A stretch of DNA of 43,719 nt from DATMBF01 sp035559595 (GTDB taxonomy: Bacteria; Bacteroidota; Ignavibacteria; UBA10030), in the NCBI GenBank assembly GCA_035559595.1, contig DATMBF010000043.1, positions 1 through 43,719 on the forward strand. The letters are read 5' to 3'. Shown one piece after another: positions 1 to 8,956 of this stretch (the stretch's first letter is position 1; every line of letters begins with the position of its first letter). A program made the translations under genes and the position numbers. Below the pieces are notes generated by a model that saw nothing but the letters and a program-made list of their open reading frames with translations, did not search any database and was not told the origin of the DNA.

Positions 1-234
1 GATATCACGCTCATGAAGGGTGATCTCCGCGGTGTGGCACAGGCAATTCAACTGTCGCACAACACGATCCGAGCAATCAAGCAGAATCTTTTTTGGGCGT
101 TTATCTACAACGTCATTGGCATTCCCTTGGCAGCATTCGGATTGCTCAATCCCATCTATGCAGCGGCGGCAATGGCATTCAGCTCGGTGAGTGTAGTGAT
201 GAATTCGCTCCGATTGAGGTTTACAAACTTGTAA
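1..234 (+). CDS. copA: Copper-translocating P-type ATPase, C-terminal end (5' truncated by window edge)
   Basis: This is the last 77 residues of a P1B-type ATPase; the reading frame is already open at base 1 and stops with TAA at 232-234. The visible part covers the end of the hinge region and the last two membrane helices. It contains the FWAFIYN segment, matching the YN pair of helix 7, and MAFSSVSVVMNSLRL, matching the MxxSS motif of helix 8. Both are metal-coordinating signatures of the Cu(I)-exporting P1B-1 subfamily. The protein would pump Cu(I) (or Ag(I)) out of the cytoplasm using ATP. The catalytic DKTGT site and N-terminal metal-binding domains lie outside the window, so metal specificity rests on these two helices only. 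Confidence 0.85.
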   Translation, partial: DITLMKGDLRGVAQAIQLSHNTIRAIKQNLFWAFIYNVIGIPLAAFGLLNPIYAAAAMAFSSVSVVMNSLRLRFTNL

Positions 235-391
235 GTCGTCTCTCTGAGTCGAGCTGCTGGATAGAGTCCCATCCTCCAGCCACGCTTGAATGGCTCAACG
301 CGGTTTTTGCAAGAGCGGATGGCTTCGTTCTCTCTGCCCAATCTTCCCCGAATCCGGTTGATTCCCTGCAAAATCCTTTGATTTCAGGGTC

Positions 392-420
392 TTGACAAAC
401 CGCAAACAAACTTCTATATT
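392..420 (+). promoter_or_regulatory. Sigma70-type promoter for the first subtilase
   Basis: TTGACA (392-397), a 17-base spacer and TATATT (415-420) form a near-perfect housekeeping promoter about 60 bases upstream of the ATG at 481. A strong Shine-Dalgarno AAGGAGGTG at 468-476 follows. This is not the TAnnTTTG-type promoter of Bacteroidia. Confidence 0.75.
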
Positions 421-480
421 CGCAGAGATTTTTTAGATTTACTTTTCCCATCCCCTTTCACTCACTCAAGGAGGTGTACT

Positions 481-2298
481 ATGCACCATCATCTCACCCG
501 TGTGGTGGTCGGCTCCATCCTCGTTACGCTTCTCCTTGTAGGATGCGAAGGTCAGCCTACGCTTGACACACCCGTGTCACAATCCCAGCCGCAGATGCAA
601 CGACCGATGCTCCACAAGGCGGCGGCTGATTTACGCGTGCCCGATTCGTACATCGTTGTCTTCAAAGACGATGTTACGGACGTTGCTGGACTCTCCGATC
701 GACTTGCAACGCAAGTTGGAGGACGTGTACAGTATCGATACCTGCACACTATCAAGGGTTTTTCTCTTGGAGTACCTGAAGCGGCGTTGAATGGTTTATT
801 GAATAACCCAAACGTCGCCTACATCGAGCAGGATCAAATCGTGCAAGCATTTCCAACGCAGAGCAATGCCACATGGGGAATTGATCGTATCGATCAACGA
901 GATCTGCCGCTCAGCACGACATATACCTACAATCAGACTGGAACAGGGGTTGATGTGTATATCATCGACACCGGCATTCGATTTTCCCACAATGAATTCG
1001 GCGGTCGTGCAGTCTTCGGGTATGACGCATTCGGTGGAAGCGGCAACGACGGAAATGGACATGGAACACACGTTGCAGGAACTGTTGGAGGTACAACCTA
1101 CGGCGTTGCAAAAAACGTGCGTCTGATTGCAGTACGTGTTCTCGATAACAATGGATCCGGGACGACATCGGGAGTCATTGCTGGGGTCGACTGGGTAACA
1201 TCGCACCATACAACAACCCCGGCTGTTGCAAACATGTCTCTCGGTGGTGGTGCATCAACAGCACTGGATGATGCAGTTCGGCGTTCTATCGCTGATGGGA
1301 TAACCTACGCAGTCGCCGCCGGAAACTCCAGCGCGAATGCCGGGAATTACTCTCCTGCTCGCGTGACCGAGGCAATCACTGTTGGCGCTACCAACAGCAG
1401 CGATGGCTGGGCCTCGTTCTCGAACTTTGGTTCAGTCGTCGATATTCTCGCACCCGGCGTGAGCATCACATCTGCGTGGTATACCTCCAATACCGCAACA
1501 AATACGATTTCCGGCACCTCGATGGCAACGCCCCATGTAGCGGGAGCTGCTGCGCTATATCTCGAAGCAAACCCATCTGCCACACCCTCGACAGTCGCGA
1601 GTGCGCTGATCAACAATGCATCTACAAACAAGATCAGTGGAGTTCCATCCGGAACCGCGAACCGACTTCTCTATACGCTCTTCATTGGGTCGTCACCGAC
1701 TCCACCATCGGCGCCGACACTGGTCTCGCCCTCCAACGGTGCAACGAACGTTTCAACAAGTCCCACATTGAGTTGGAATGCCTCCAGCGGCGCAACCTCG
1801 TACCGTGCGCAAGTCTCAACAAGCTCTTCGTTCTCTACAACCGTGTTCGACCAGAGTGTCAGCACAACATCCGTAACAGTCTCCGGCCTCGCAAGCGGCA
1901 CGACGTACTATTGGCGTGTCAGCGCCAGCAATTCTGCCGGAACAAGCTCCTGGTCCGCCACGTGGAGCTTTACGACCGGCTCATCGGCACCATGCCCCGG
2001 CACACTCTACACAGGCTCCCTCTCAGGCACAGGCGCATCGCAATATCAACCGAACGGATCATACTACTATAGCTCAGTGAGCGGTACTCACAGCGGTTGC
2101 TTGCGTGGACCCAGTAATGCAGACTTCGACCTCTATCTCCAAAAATGGAATGGCCTCTACTGGGCAACAGTTGCTCGCTCCGAGGGCGTGACCTCCAGCG
2201 AGAACATCACTTACAACGGAACTGCAGGATACTACCGCTGGCGAATCTATAGCTACAGCGGCAGCGGGAGCTACGAATTCTATTTGGTGAGACCGTAA
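481..2298 (+). CDS. Subtilisin-like (S8) serine protease lipoprotein with I9 propeptide, Fn3 and PPC-like domains
   Basis: This is a secreted 605-residue endopeptidase of the proteinase K/aqualysin type. A lipoprotein signal ends in LLVGC (Cys22), so it is probably tethered to a membrane. An inhibitor I9 propeptide spans about residues 55-122. The catalytic domain (about 130-400) has Asp163 in IIDTGI, His194 in GHGTHVAG and Ser347 in SGTSMATPH. A fibronectin III domain (about 409-500) follows, then a C-terminal domain (503-605) rich in Ser/Tyr/Gly with two cysteines that resembles bacterial pre-peptidase C-terminal (PPC) domains. AAGGAGGTG four bases before the ATG decides the start. It has its own promoter and terminator and is paralogous to the next gene, which lacks the Fn3/PPC tail. 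Substrate is unknown; a role in protein degradation or surface processing is inferred. Confidence 0.93.
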   Translation: MHHHLTRVVVGSILVTLLLVGCEGQPTLDTPVSQSQPQMQRPMLHKAAADLRVPDSYIVVFKDDVTDVAGLSDRLATQVGGRVQYRYLHTIKGFSLGVPEAALNGLLNNPNVAYIEQDQIVQAFPTQSNATWGIDRIDQRDLPLSTTYTYNQTGTGVDVYIIDTGIRFSHNEFGGRAVFGYDAFGGSGNDGNGHGTHVAGTVGGTTYGVAKNVRLIAVRVLDNNGSGTTSGVIAGVDWVTSHHTTTPAVANMSLGGGASTALDDAVRRSIADGITYAVAAGNSSANAGNYSPARVTEAITVGATNSSDGWASFSNFGSVVDILAPGVSITSAWYTSNTATNTISGTSMATPHVAGAAALYLEANPSATPSTVASALINNASTNKISGVPSGTANRLLYTLFIGSSPTPPSAPTLVSPSNGATNVSTSPTLSWNASSGATSYRAQVSTSSSFSTTVFDQSVSTTSVTVSGLASGTTYYWRVSASNSAGTSSWSATWSFTTGSSAPCPGTLYTGSLSGTGASQYQPNGSYYYSSVSGTHSGCLRGPSNADFDLYLQKWNGLYWATVARSEGVTSSENITYNGTAGYYRWRIYSYSGSGSYEFYLVRP

Positions 2299-2308
2299 TC
2301 CGTCGCAA

Positions 2309-2350
2309 AACGACAGACCGTTAGGATTCCGACGGTCTGTCGTTCTCTTT
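2309..2350 (+). terminator. Intrinsic terminator after the first subtilase
   Basis: A perfect 13-bp stem (2309-2321 with 2332-2344) with a 10-base loop is followed by a short pyrimidine/T-rich run (CTCTTT). It begins 10 bases after the stop codon and separates the two protease genes. Confidence 0.8.
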
Positions 2351-2473
2351 AGGACTGCCAGGGGAGAGATTCCAGTTTCGTAATCTGAATCTGTAATTGT
2401 TTGCCATTGTTTTTGGTTATTGCCGCCAACTCATGCAGCGGCTATCCTGCCACATATTCAAGAAGGAGGTACT

Positions 2474-3685
2474 ATGAGAAAAACACGCCACCTAGCTCTT
2501 GCTGCGGTCACCATTCTGGTGGTCGTTCTTGCGGGCTGTTCCGATCAAGGAACATTTCTTGCGCCCGAGCCGGAACCGCAGTCTGTCCAGAAATCCCCTG
2601 GCCAGGTTGTTGAGGGGGTTGTTCCAAACTCGTATATCGTTGTGTTCAAAGAGAATGTTCAGGATGTACGTTCTGAGGTCAATCAAATGGCCAGAACGTA
2701 CAAGGCCAGCGTCGAGTTTGTGTACGAGCACGCATTGCGGGGATACTCGGCAACGATATCACAGGATCAGCTTGCAGAGTTGCGCAATGACTCACGCGTC
2801 GCGTACATCGAGCCGAACTATATCGCCTACGCTTTCGCGCAAACTCTCCCCTGGGGCATCGACCGGATTGATGCCGACATCAGCTCCACGCTTGCCGGCA
2901 ACGGGTCAGGCTCGGTGACTGGCGTTCGCGTGTACATCATCGATACGGGTATTCAGCTTAACCATCCCGATCTAAACGTTGCAGGTTCCGTCGATTTCAC
3001 AGGAAAAGGTACTGCCGATGATGGAAACGGCCACGGCACGCACGTTGCGGGCACCGTCGGCGCAATCGACAACAGTTCTCACGTGGTCGGTGTCGCTCCC
3101 GGCGTCGCGCTGTACGCCGTCAAAGTTCTCGGTGATGATGGCAGCGGAAGCTTTTCCCAGGTCATTGCCGGCGTCGATTACGTCACGCAGCAGAAACAGG
3201 CCAATCCAAGCATTCCGTTTGTTGCAAACATGAGCTTGGGCGCTCGAACAGGAAGTTCTTACAACTCGCTCGATAATGCCGTTGTCAATTCCATCAATGC
3301 CGGCGTGGTGTACTCGATTGCCGCGGGTAACGACGGAGCCGACGCGAAAAACTACAGCCCCGCGCATGTCGTGGAAGCGATTACGGTCGGCGCATACGAC
3401 AGCAACAATCGGTTAGCGAGTTGGTCGAACTGGGGTTCCGTGTTGGATCTGAATGCGCCAGGTGTCAGCATCCTCTCCACCTGGATCGGCAGCTCTACCC
3501 GAACCATCAGCGGCACATCGATGGCTGCGCCACATGTTGCCGGAACTGCCGCGCTCTATCTCTCGGCAAACCCCAACCAGTCTCCGCAGCAAGTGCGAGA
3601 TCGACTCGTTGCCGACGGAAGAAACACTGTTTCACACAACCGTCCTCGGACAACAAAGTTGACCGTCTACGCTGGCGGGTATTAG
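2474..3685 (+). CDS. Subtilisin-like (S8) serine protease lipoprotein with I9 propeptide
   Basis: This 403-residue S8 protease is a paralogue of the preceding gene. The start is the ATG at 2474, seven residues into a run of lipoprotein-signal character and preceded by AAGGAGGT at 2463-2470; a longer in-frame start at 2420 would bury the signal peptide. The lipobox is VLAGC (Cys22). The I9 propeptide is at about 51-118. The catalytic triad is Asp157 (IIDTGI), His187 (GNGHGTHVAG) and Ser349 (SGTSMAAPH). The protein ends soon after the catalytic domain, without Fn3 or PPC modules. The region 2351-2473 shows no convincing sigma70 boxes, so its promoter is unresolved. Together the pair looks like a tandem duplication with domain gain or loss. 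Confidence 0.93.
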   Translation: MRKTRHLALAAVTILVVVLAGCSDQGTFLAPEPEPQSVQKSPGQVVEGVVPNSYIVVFKENVQDVRSEVNQMARTYKASVEFVYEHALRGYSATISQDQLAELRNDSRVAYIEPNYIAYAFAQTLPWGIDRIDADISSTLAGNGSGSVTGVRVYIIDTGIQLNHPDLNVAGSVDFTGKGTADDGNGHGTHVAGTVGAIDNSSHVVGVAPGVALYAVKVLGDDGSGSFSQVIAGVDYVTQQKQANPSIPFVANMSLGARTGSSYNSLDNAVVNSINAGVVYSIAAGNDGADAKNYSPAHVVEAITVGAYDSNNRLASWSNWGSVLDLNAPGVSILSTWIGSSTRTISGTSMAAPHVAGTAALYLSANPNQSPQQVRDRLVADGRNTVSHNRPRTTKLTVYAGGY

Positions 3686-3703
3686 TCGTTGCTTTGCCTT
3701 CAA

Positions 3704-3744
3704 AAGGGTGAGCATGTTTCCATCTTGCTCACCCTTCTTTTTTC
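3704..3744 (+). terminator. Intrinsic terminator after the second subtilase
   Basis: An 11-bp perfect stem (3704-3714 with 3726-3736) with an 11-base loop is followed by C and seven Ts. It lies between the protease stop and the phosphorylase gene, and argues against extending the phosphorylase start upstream. Confidence 0.85.
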
Positions 3745-3869
3745 TTCCGGTCTTCCATGAATTTCCATTCATTCGCTCTCCTGAGCATAGCATTTCAAGC
3801 CATTTTTTTGCATTCTTTGCATCCGAATTGGAATCGATATGTCTTTTTTTCGCACAAGAATCGGAACGA

Positions 3870-5975
3870 ATGCTAAGAAAGAAGAATACAGAAGTCATAT
3901 CGCGTCAATGCGAACAGCTCAAAGCATTGGCCTATAACTTATGGTGGACATGGAATCCGGAGGCGCAGGAAATCTTCCGTGAGCTCTCGCCCCTCGTATG
4001 GGAACAATCAAATCATAACGCAGTAGCCGTTATCAAGTCGGTCTCTCTGGAGGAGATCCTCTTTAGACTTCATGATGACGATTTTCTCAGGCAAGTAACT
4101 CGAGTCTTGAAGGAATTTGACTCGTACATGAAACAACTAAGGACATGGGGAGCGGTGCGCGCTTCAAAGCTCAAACGACCGGTGGCTTACTTCAGCGCCG
4201 AGTTCGGATTGCATGAATCCCTCCCGATCTATTCTGGCGGCTTGGGCGTGCTTTCAGGGGACCATGCAAAATCGGCCAGTGATCTTGGCTTCCCCTTCGT
4301 TGCGTTAAGTCTGTTCTATCGCCACGGCTACTTCCAGCAACGGCTCACGCCGGACGGGTGGCAACAAGAAGAGCTTCCGACAAACGATCCTGAACGGCTC
4401 CCCGTAACGCTCGTTCAGAACCAGCAGGGGGGCCGGCTTTTGAATTCTGTGGAAATCGGTCAATCCACAGTCTATTTTCAGACCTGGCAGGTCGATGTCG
4501 GGCGGATCCGCCTTTTGCTCCTCGACACAAACATCCCCGAGAACGATCAACGTTTTCAGGTCCTCACCGATCAGGTCTATGGTGGCGACATTCAAACGCG
4601 TATCGGCCAGGAGACTCTTCTGGGGATCGGTGGTGTGCGATTGCTGCGCTCGCTCGGTATAGATCCCGCAGTTTTTCACATGAATGAAGGTCATTCGGCT
4701 TTCTTAACGTTCGAACTTCTTCGTGAAGAACTCGCAGCCGGAAAGTCCAAAGCGGAAGCTGAAAAGTCCGTCCGCCAGAAATGCATTTTCACCACTCACA
4801 CTCCTGTCCCGGCGGGCCACGACCGGTTCGCCCCCGATCTGATGCAACAGACATTCGAGAAGTATTGGTCGGGGTTCCCCGTTTCCCCAGGCGATCTTCT
4901 CGCTTATGGACGAATCCATCCTGAGCATCACGACGAGCCATTCACGATGACCATCCTTGCGTTGAAAATGTCTCGAGGGGCCAACGGGGTAAGCGAACTC
5001 CATGGAAGAGTCAGTAGAGAGATGTGGAAAGACCTCTACCCCGGCAAAGCGGTGGAGAAGATCCCGATCGGGCATATTACGAACGGGGTACACACACCAA
5101 GCTGGGCTTCAAGTCGTGCTCACCAGTTCTGGAATCGCCGTCTTGGGTACGATTGGACGAGAAAACTGATGGATAAGGACTACTGGGAAAAACTGGAGAA
5201 TAACGGTATTGCCAGCGATGAAGAGCTTTGGGGACTTCGTTTTGTTCTCCGTCGCGAACTCGTTGAGTTCGTTCATCGGCGCCTTCAGCAACAATCTGGC
5301 CCGCACCACAGCCCCCTCTCACCCGACGCGCTCACGATAGGCTTTGCCCGACGATTTGCCACCTACAAACGGGCCCCTCTCATCTTTCGAAACCTCGACA
5401 TGATTCTCCCCCTCTTCAAAAATCCCGAACGTCCGTTGCAAATGGTCTTTGCGGGGAAGGCACACCCTCGTGACGCGGAGGGGAAGAAGTACATTCAGCG
5501 GATCATCGAGATTTCGCGCCTGCCCGAGCTCGCCGGCAAAGTGATCTTCATCGAGAACTACGACATGAACGTTGCTCGCTACCTTGTTGCCGGAGCCGAC
5601 GTCTGGTTGAACACTCCCCGCCGACCCCTCGAGGCAAGCGGAACAAGCGGCATGAAAGTCCTTATCCATGGCGGACTGAACCTCAGTATCATGGATGGTT
5701 GGTGGCGAGAAGGATACAACGGTAGGAACGGATGGTCAATTGGCGACGACAGCAACGATACCGACATGGAGCAGCAAGACGACAAGGATTTTCAGGCGCT
5801 CATAAACGTCCTCGCAAACGAGGTCGTTCCGGAGTTTTACGAGCGGGATGAGCTTGGAATGCCGAGAAAGTGGATCAAGCGTATCCGAAACTCTATGCGA
5901 ACACTGCTCTCGACGTACAACACGGAACGGATGGTTGCCGAATACGTCAAGAAATACTACTTGTCGGCATCATAG
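3870..5975 (+). CDS. glgP: Alpha-glucan phosphorylase (GT35, Thermotoga/archaeal-type)
   Basis: It catalyses phosphorolysis of alpha-1,4-glucans (glycogen, maltodextrin) to glucose-1-phosphate in the cytoplasm, using pyridoxal phosphate. The 701-residue protein starts with the DUF3417 region typical of this phosphorylase branch (LKALAYNLWWTWNPEAQ). The core includes AYFSAEFGLHESLPIYSGG and GVLSGDHAKSASDLG. The PLP-binding lysine is Lys596 in EASGTSGMK, followed by LNLSIMDGWWREG. Length fits the short, probably unregulated family rather than the roughly 800-residue E. coli/muscle type. The ATG at 3870 is chosen because the frame upstream runs through a terminator; the Shine-Dalgarno is weak. 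No other glycogen gene is nearby. A T-rich leader (3745-3869) separates it from the terminator. Confidence 0.92.
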   Translation: MLRKKNTEVISRQCEQLKALAYNLWWTWNPEAQEIFRELSPLVWEQSNHNAVAVIKSVSLEEILFRLHDDDFLRQVTRVLKEFDSYMKQLRTWGAVRASKLKRPVAYFSAEFGLHESLPIYSGGLGVLSGDHAKSASDLGFPFVALSLFYRHGYFQQRLTPDGWQQEELPTNDPERLPVTLVQNQQGGRLLNSVEIGQSTVYFQTWQVDVGRIRLLLLDTNIPENDQRFQVLTDQVYGGDIQTRIGQETLLGIGGVRLLRSLGIDPAVFHMNEGHSAFLTFELLREELAAGKSKAEAEKSVRQKCIFTTHTPVPAGHDRFAPDLMQQTFEKYWSGFPVSPGDLLAYGRIHPEHHDEPFTMTILALKMSRGANGVSELHGRVSREMWKDLYPGKAVEKIPIGHITNGVHTPSWASSRAHQFWNRRLGYDWTRKLMDKDYWEKLENNGIASDEELWGLRFVLRRELVEFVHRRLQQQSGPHHSPLSPDALTIGFARRFATYKRAPLIFRNLDMILPLFKNPERPLQMVFAGKAHPRDAEGKKYIQRIIEISRLPELAGKVIFIENYDMNVARYLVAGADVWLNTPRRPLEASGTSGMKVLIHGGLNLSIMDGWWREGYNGRNGWSIGDDSNDTDMEQQDDKDFQALINVLANEVVPEFYERDELGMPRKWIKRIRNSMRTLLSTYNTERMVAEYVKKYYLSAS

Positions 5976-6044
5976 ACTGTTCTGGCGTGTGCGAATCGGT
6001 GGTCGGTTTCGTTCAAAGCATCGAAACGAGCGTGTTCTTTGTAT

Positions 6045-6073
6045 TTGACATTCAAACAATGCCTGAATATCTT
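6045..6073 (+). promoter_or_regulatory. Sigma70-type promoter for the adenylate cyclase gene
   Basis: TTGACA (6045-6050), a 17-base spacer and TATCTT (6068-6073) lie about 65 bases upstream of the ATG at 6137. It is the second near-consensus sigma70 promoter in the window. Confidence 0.65.
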
Positions 6074-6136
6074 GCCAATCGCGACTTTTTCCATTCACGT
6101 GCAGGCCAGAAACCCACGAGCTGATTAACCCCCCCC

Positions 6137-8878
6137 ATGCCCGGTCCAGAAGAGCACGGCACCCGCAGATTAGCGGCCATCATGTTTACCGACATGAAGG
6201 GCTTTTCCCTTAAGATGCAGGAAAACGAGGAGCGGGCATTCGAAATCCTGCGCAATCATGATACTATTCTCAAAGAAATCGTTGTCAAACACGGCGGCCG
6301 GATGATTAAGTCCGTGGGCGATGCCTTCATGGTGGACTTCCCAAGCGCCGTCAACGCCGTAAAATGTTCGATCGAAGCGCAAGAAACCTTTTGGAAGTAT
6401 AATCAAGACAAGTCTGATTTTGACAAGATTGAGATTCGCATCGGCATTCACTTAGGAGATGTGATCGACGTGGGGAATGACGTGTACGGGGATGGCGTGA
6501 ACATTGCGGCTCGAATCGAATCCATCACTGAACCCAACCGGATCTGCGTATCGCAGGACATTTTTAGTCAGATCAAGAATAAGCTCCCCATCAAAGCCGC
6601 ACGAATAGGCCAGGTCGAGCTCAAGAACATCTCCGAGCCGATTGAGGTATTCGAGTTGCTTATCGAATCCATCCCCGAGCTCTCGACACCATCCAAGAAA
6701 GCACTTCAAGCGGATGAGCTGCGAAAAGCCGAGGCTGCTGCCAAGGCAGAGGCCGAAGAAGCCGAGCGGATCCAGACCTCGAGGAGAAAGCACGAAGAGG
6801 AGCAGGCAGTAAAGGCACAGGAGCATTTTGCCAAGGCCGAGAGGCTTTTCGAAAAAGGACAAATTGAAGAGGCAGAAGCGGAGATCGAGGAGGTCTTCCG
6901 ATACGTTCCCGTTCATGGTGGGGCGCAGTCTCTCCAGCTCAAGATCGACGCTTACCGGTTCCAGAAACAGGAGGAAGAGAGAGTTCGAAGAGCCGAGGAA
7001 GCCAGAAAAGAATTAGATGAGAAGCAGAAGAAGATCGAAGGCATTATCGAACGCGCACAACAGCTTTCCTCGGAAGAACGGTTCGACGAAGCGCTTGGAG
7101 TTTTGCAGGAGGTTTTTGCAATAGATTCGAATCATCCAGCGGGGCGGGAACTGGAGACCATGATTCATCAGGCAATCAAAGCAAAGGAGGACCTCAAAGC
7201 TGCTCCACAACCTGCCGAGATTGTTACGCAAGAGGAAATCCCCGCCCAGGTCACCCAGCGACCTCGCCCCCAAACGGTTTTCCGACCCCGCAAGCGATAC
7301 ATCCCCTGGGGCAAGATCATCGGCTGGGTTCTTACCCTTACCGTCATCGGGAGCGGAATTCTCCTCTATCCAACCATCGAACAGACCTTCTTCCCAAAGG
7401 TCGTTTCCATCGTGGTTCTGCCGAATGACCCCCTCAACACTCCTGAGGATCAGCGATACATTACCACGTCATTCTCCTCCCTCCTTGCGGAAGAGTTAGG
7501 AAGACAGGCTAATCTCTCGGTAATTGCGCCGTCGAGTGTTATCTCTTCTCGCTTGCGAAGTTTATCGCTTTCTCAAATCTCAAAGGAATTCAACGTCGAT
7601 TTTGCCTTACTGGTGCAATTCGATGAGGACCAAGGAAAAACATTTCTCCGACTCCAGCTTCTCCGGCTCGGGACAGAGCAGCGTACCTGGTCGTCGAGAC
7701 TGGAATACTCTCTCGCTTCCGTGGGCGAGTTGATTCCGAGGATTATTGCCGGCGTGATTCAAGGTACAGAGATCAAAGGGGGAAACCCGCAGATGGTTTC
7801 CCTAAGCTCGAACACGATGGCGCTCGATCTTTTCTGGCGAGCAATTCCGCTTTTAGAATACCGCCAGACTGACTCTGTTGCTGTGGGGATTCGTCTTCTT
7901 GAAGAGGCGCTTCAGCTCGACGCAGGCTTCATAACGGCAAATGCTTATCTCGCTCGTGCGCTTCTTATCCAATACGATCTTTCCGGTGAAGCCGACAGGG
8001 AACTCCTCGTTCAGGCACTTCAACGCGCACAATCGGTCATCAGCAAAGAGCCAACGAATCCGCGTGCCAACACCGTTATCGGCATCGTCTTGCGCCATTC
8101 AGGTCGCTACGCTGAGGCGAACGAATTCCTTACCCATGCGCTCGAGGAACAGCCGAGCAATGCTCCTGCCTTACGGCAAAAAGCCCTCTTAGAAGTCGTT
8201 CGCGGCGATTACAGTCGCGCTGCCCAGTACGCCGAACGAGCTTTGAGCGTGGACCCAAAACATCCGAACTCCCAACTTGTTCGCGGTATCATCCATCAGT
8301 TTGCGAAAGAGTATTCCTCGGCACTCACACGATTCGACAATGCTGTCAACGTTGGCGGGAACCCCGTACTCCTCACAAACCGGTATCGTCTCTCGGCGTG
8401 GTCGGCATTGAACATGGTGGAGGAGGCACTTCGGTACGGTCAGGATCTCTTGAGACGTGATCCAGCCGATTTCCGTGTTTACTACTGGATCGGTCGTTCA
8501 TTCCAGCTTGCCGGAAAGGCTTTCGAATCAAAGGAGTATCTCGAGAAGGGGGTGGAGTTAGCCCTCAAAGCCGTTGACACGAATCCCAACGATTGGAATG
8601 CATGGAGTTATCTTGGCTTACTGTATTCCCGCGCCGGGAAGTTCGAAGATGGCGAGAAGGCGATGAGCCGTGCTGAGGAGCTCAATTCGAAATCGGCTCT
8701 TGTGATGTATCGAAGAGCTGCGCTGAACGCTGTTCAGAACAAGAAAGCGGAAGCGTTTCAAGCATTGAGGAGAGCTGTGGAGACAGACTTCATGTACTGG
8801 GAGGTGTTGAGTCCCGACTTTTTACTCTACGCTCGCGAAGATGAATTCACGAGGGCGATTGCGCGGCGGTTGTTTTAG
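6137..8878 (+). CDS. Transmembrane class III adenylate cyclase with TolB-like domain and TPR repeats
   Basis: It is predicted to make cAMP from ATP at the cytoplasmic face. The 913-residue protein opens with a class III cyclase domain (about 10-180). Key residues are all present: metal-binding Asp19 (FTDMKGFS) and Asp62 (SVGDAF), purine-recognising Lys58 and Asp119 (VYGDGVN), and transition-state Asn122 and Arg126 (NIAAR). This pattern predicts adenylate rather than guanylate specificity. A charged coiled-coil/TPR-like linker (about 190-350) leads to one membrane helix (about 393-412). Beyond it are a TolB/FlgO-like alpha/beta domain (about 415-545) and at least six TPRs (570-905), predicted to be extracytoplasmic. 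The layout suggests a receptor cyclase. It is a single-gene unit with its own promoter; the start has only a weak ribosome-binding site (a C-rich stretch). No cAMP-binding protein lies nearby. Confidence 0.88.
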   Translation: MPGPEEHGTRRLAAIMFTDMKGFSLKMQENEERAFEILRNHDTILKEIVVKHGGRMIKSVGDAFMVDFPSAVNAVKCSIEAQETFWKYNQDKSDFDKIEIRIGIHLGDVIDVGNDVYGDGVNIAARIESITEPNRICVSQDIFSQIKNKLPIKAARIGQVELKNISEPIEVFELLIESIPELSTPSKKALQADELRKAEAAAKAEAEEAERIQTSRRKHEEEQAVKAQEHFAKAERLFEKGQIEEAEAEIEEVFRYVPVHGGAQSLQLKIDAYRFQKQEEERVRRAEEARKELDEKQKKIEGIIERAQQLSSEERFDEALGVLQEVFAIDSNHPAGRELETMIHQAIKAKEDLKAAPQPAEIVTQEEIPAQVTQRPRPQTVFRPRKRYIPWGKIIGWVLTLTVIGSGILLYPTIEQTFFPKVVSIVVLPNDPLNTPEDQRYITTSFSSLLAEELGRQANLSVIAPSSVISSRLRSLSLSQISKEFNVDFALLVQFDEDQGKTFLRLQLLRLGTEQRTWSSRLEYSLASVGELIPRIIAGVIQGTEIKGGNPQMVSLSSNTMALDLFWRAIPLLEYRQTDSVAVGIRLLEEALQLDAGFITANAYLARALLIQYDLSGEADRELLVQALQRAQSVISKEPTNPRANTVIGIVLRHSGRYAEANEFLTHALEEQPSNAPALRQKALLEVVRGDYSRAAQYAERALSVDPKHPNSQLVRGIIHQFAKEYSSALTRFDNAVNVGGNPVLLTNRYRLSAWSALNMVEEALRYGQDLLRRDPADFRVYYWIGRSFQLAGKAFESKEYLEKGVELALKAVDTNPNDWNAWSYLGLLYSRAGKFEDGEKAMSRAEELNSKSALVMYRRAALNAVQNKKAEAFQALRRAVETDFMYWEVLSPDFLLYAREDEFTRAIARRLF

Positions 8879-8956
8879 ACCTTCAAACTTTATGGGGCAT
8901 TATTTCAGGGGGCAAGAGTTGATTTCCCGACTTGGACAGAAACCCGTTCCTACTCC

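Noticed and set aside
3708..3869. Longer N-terminus for the glucan phosphorylase starting at 3708
   Set aside because: The extra 54 residues would be read from the terminator hairpin and a T-rich leader and do not resemble the family N-terminus. The family start is at MLRKKN.
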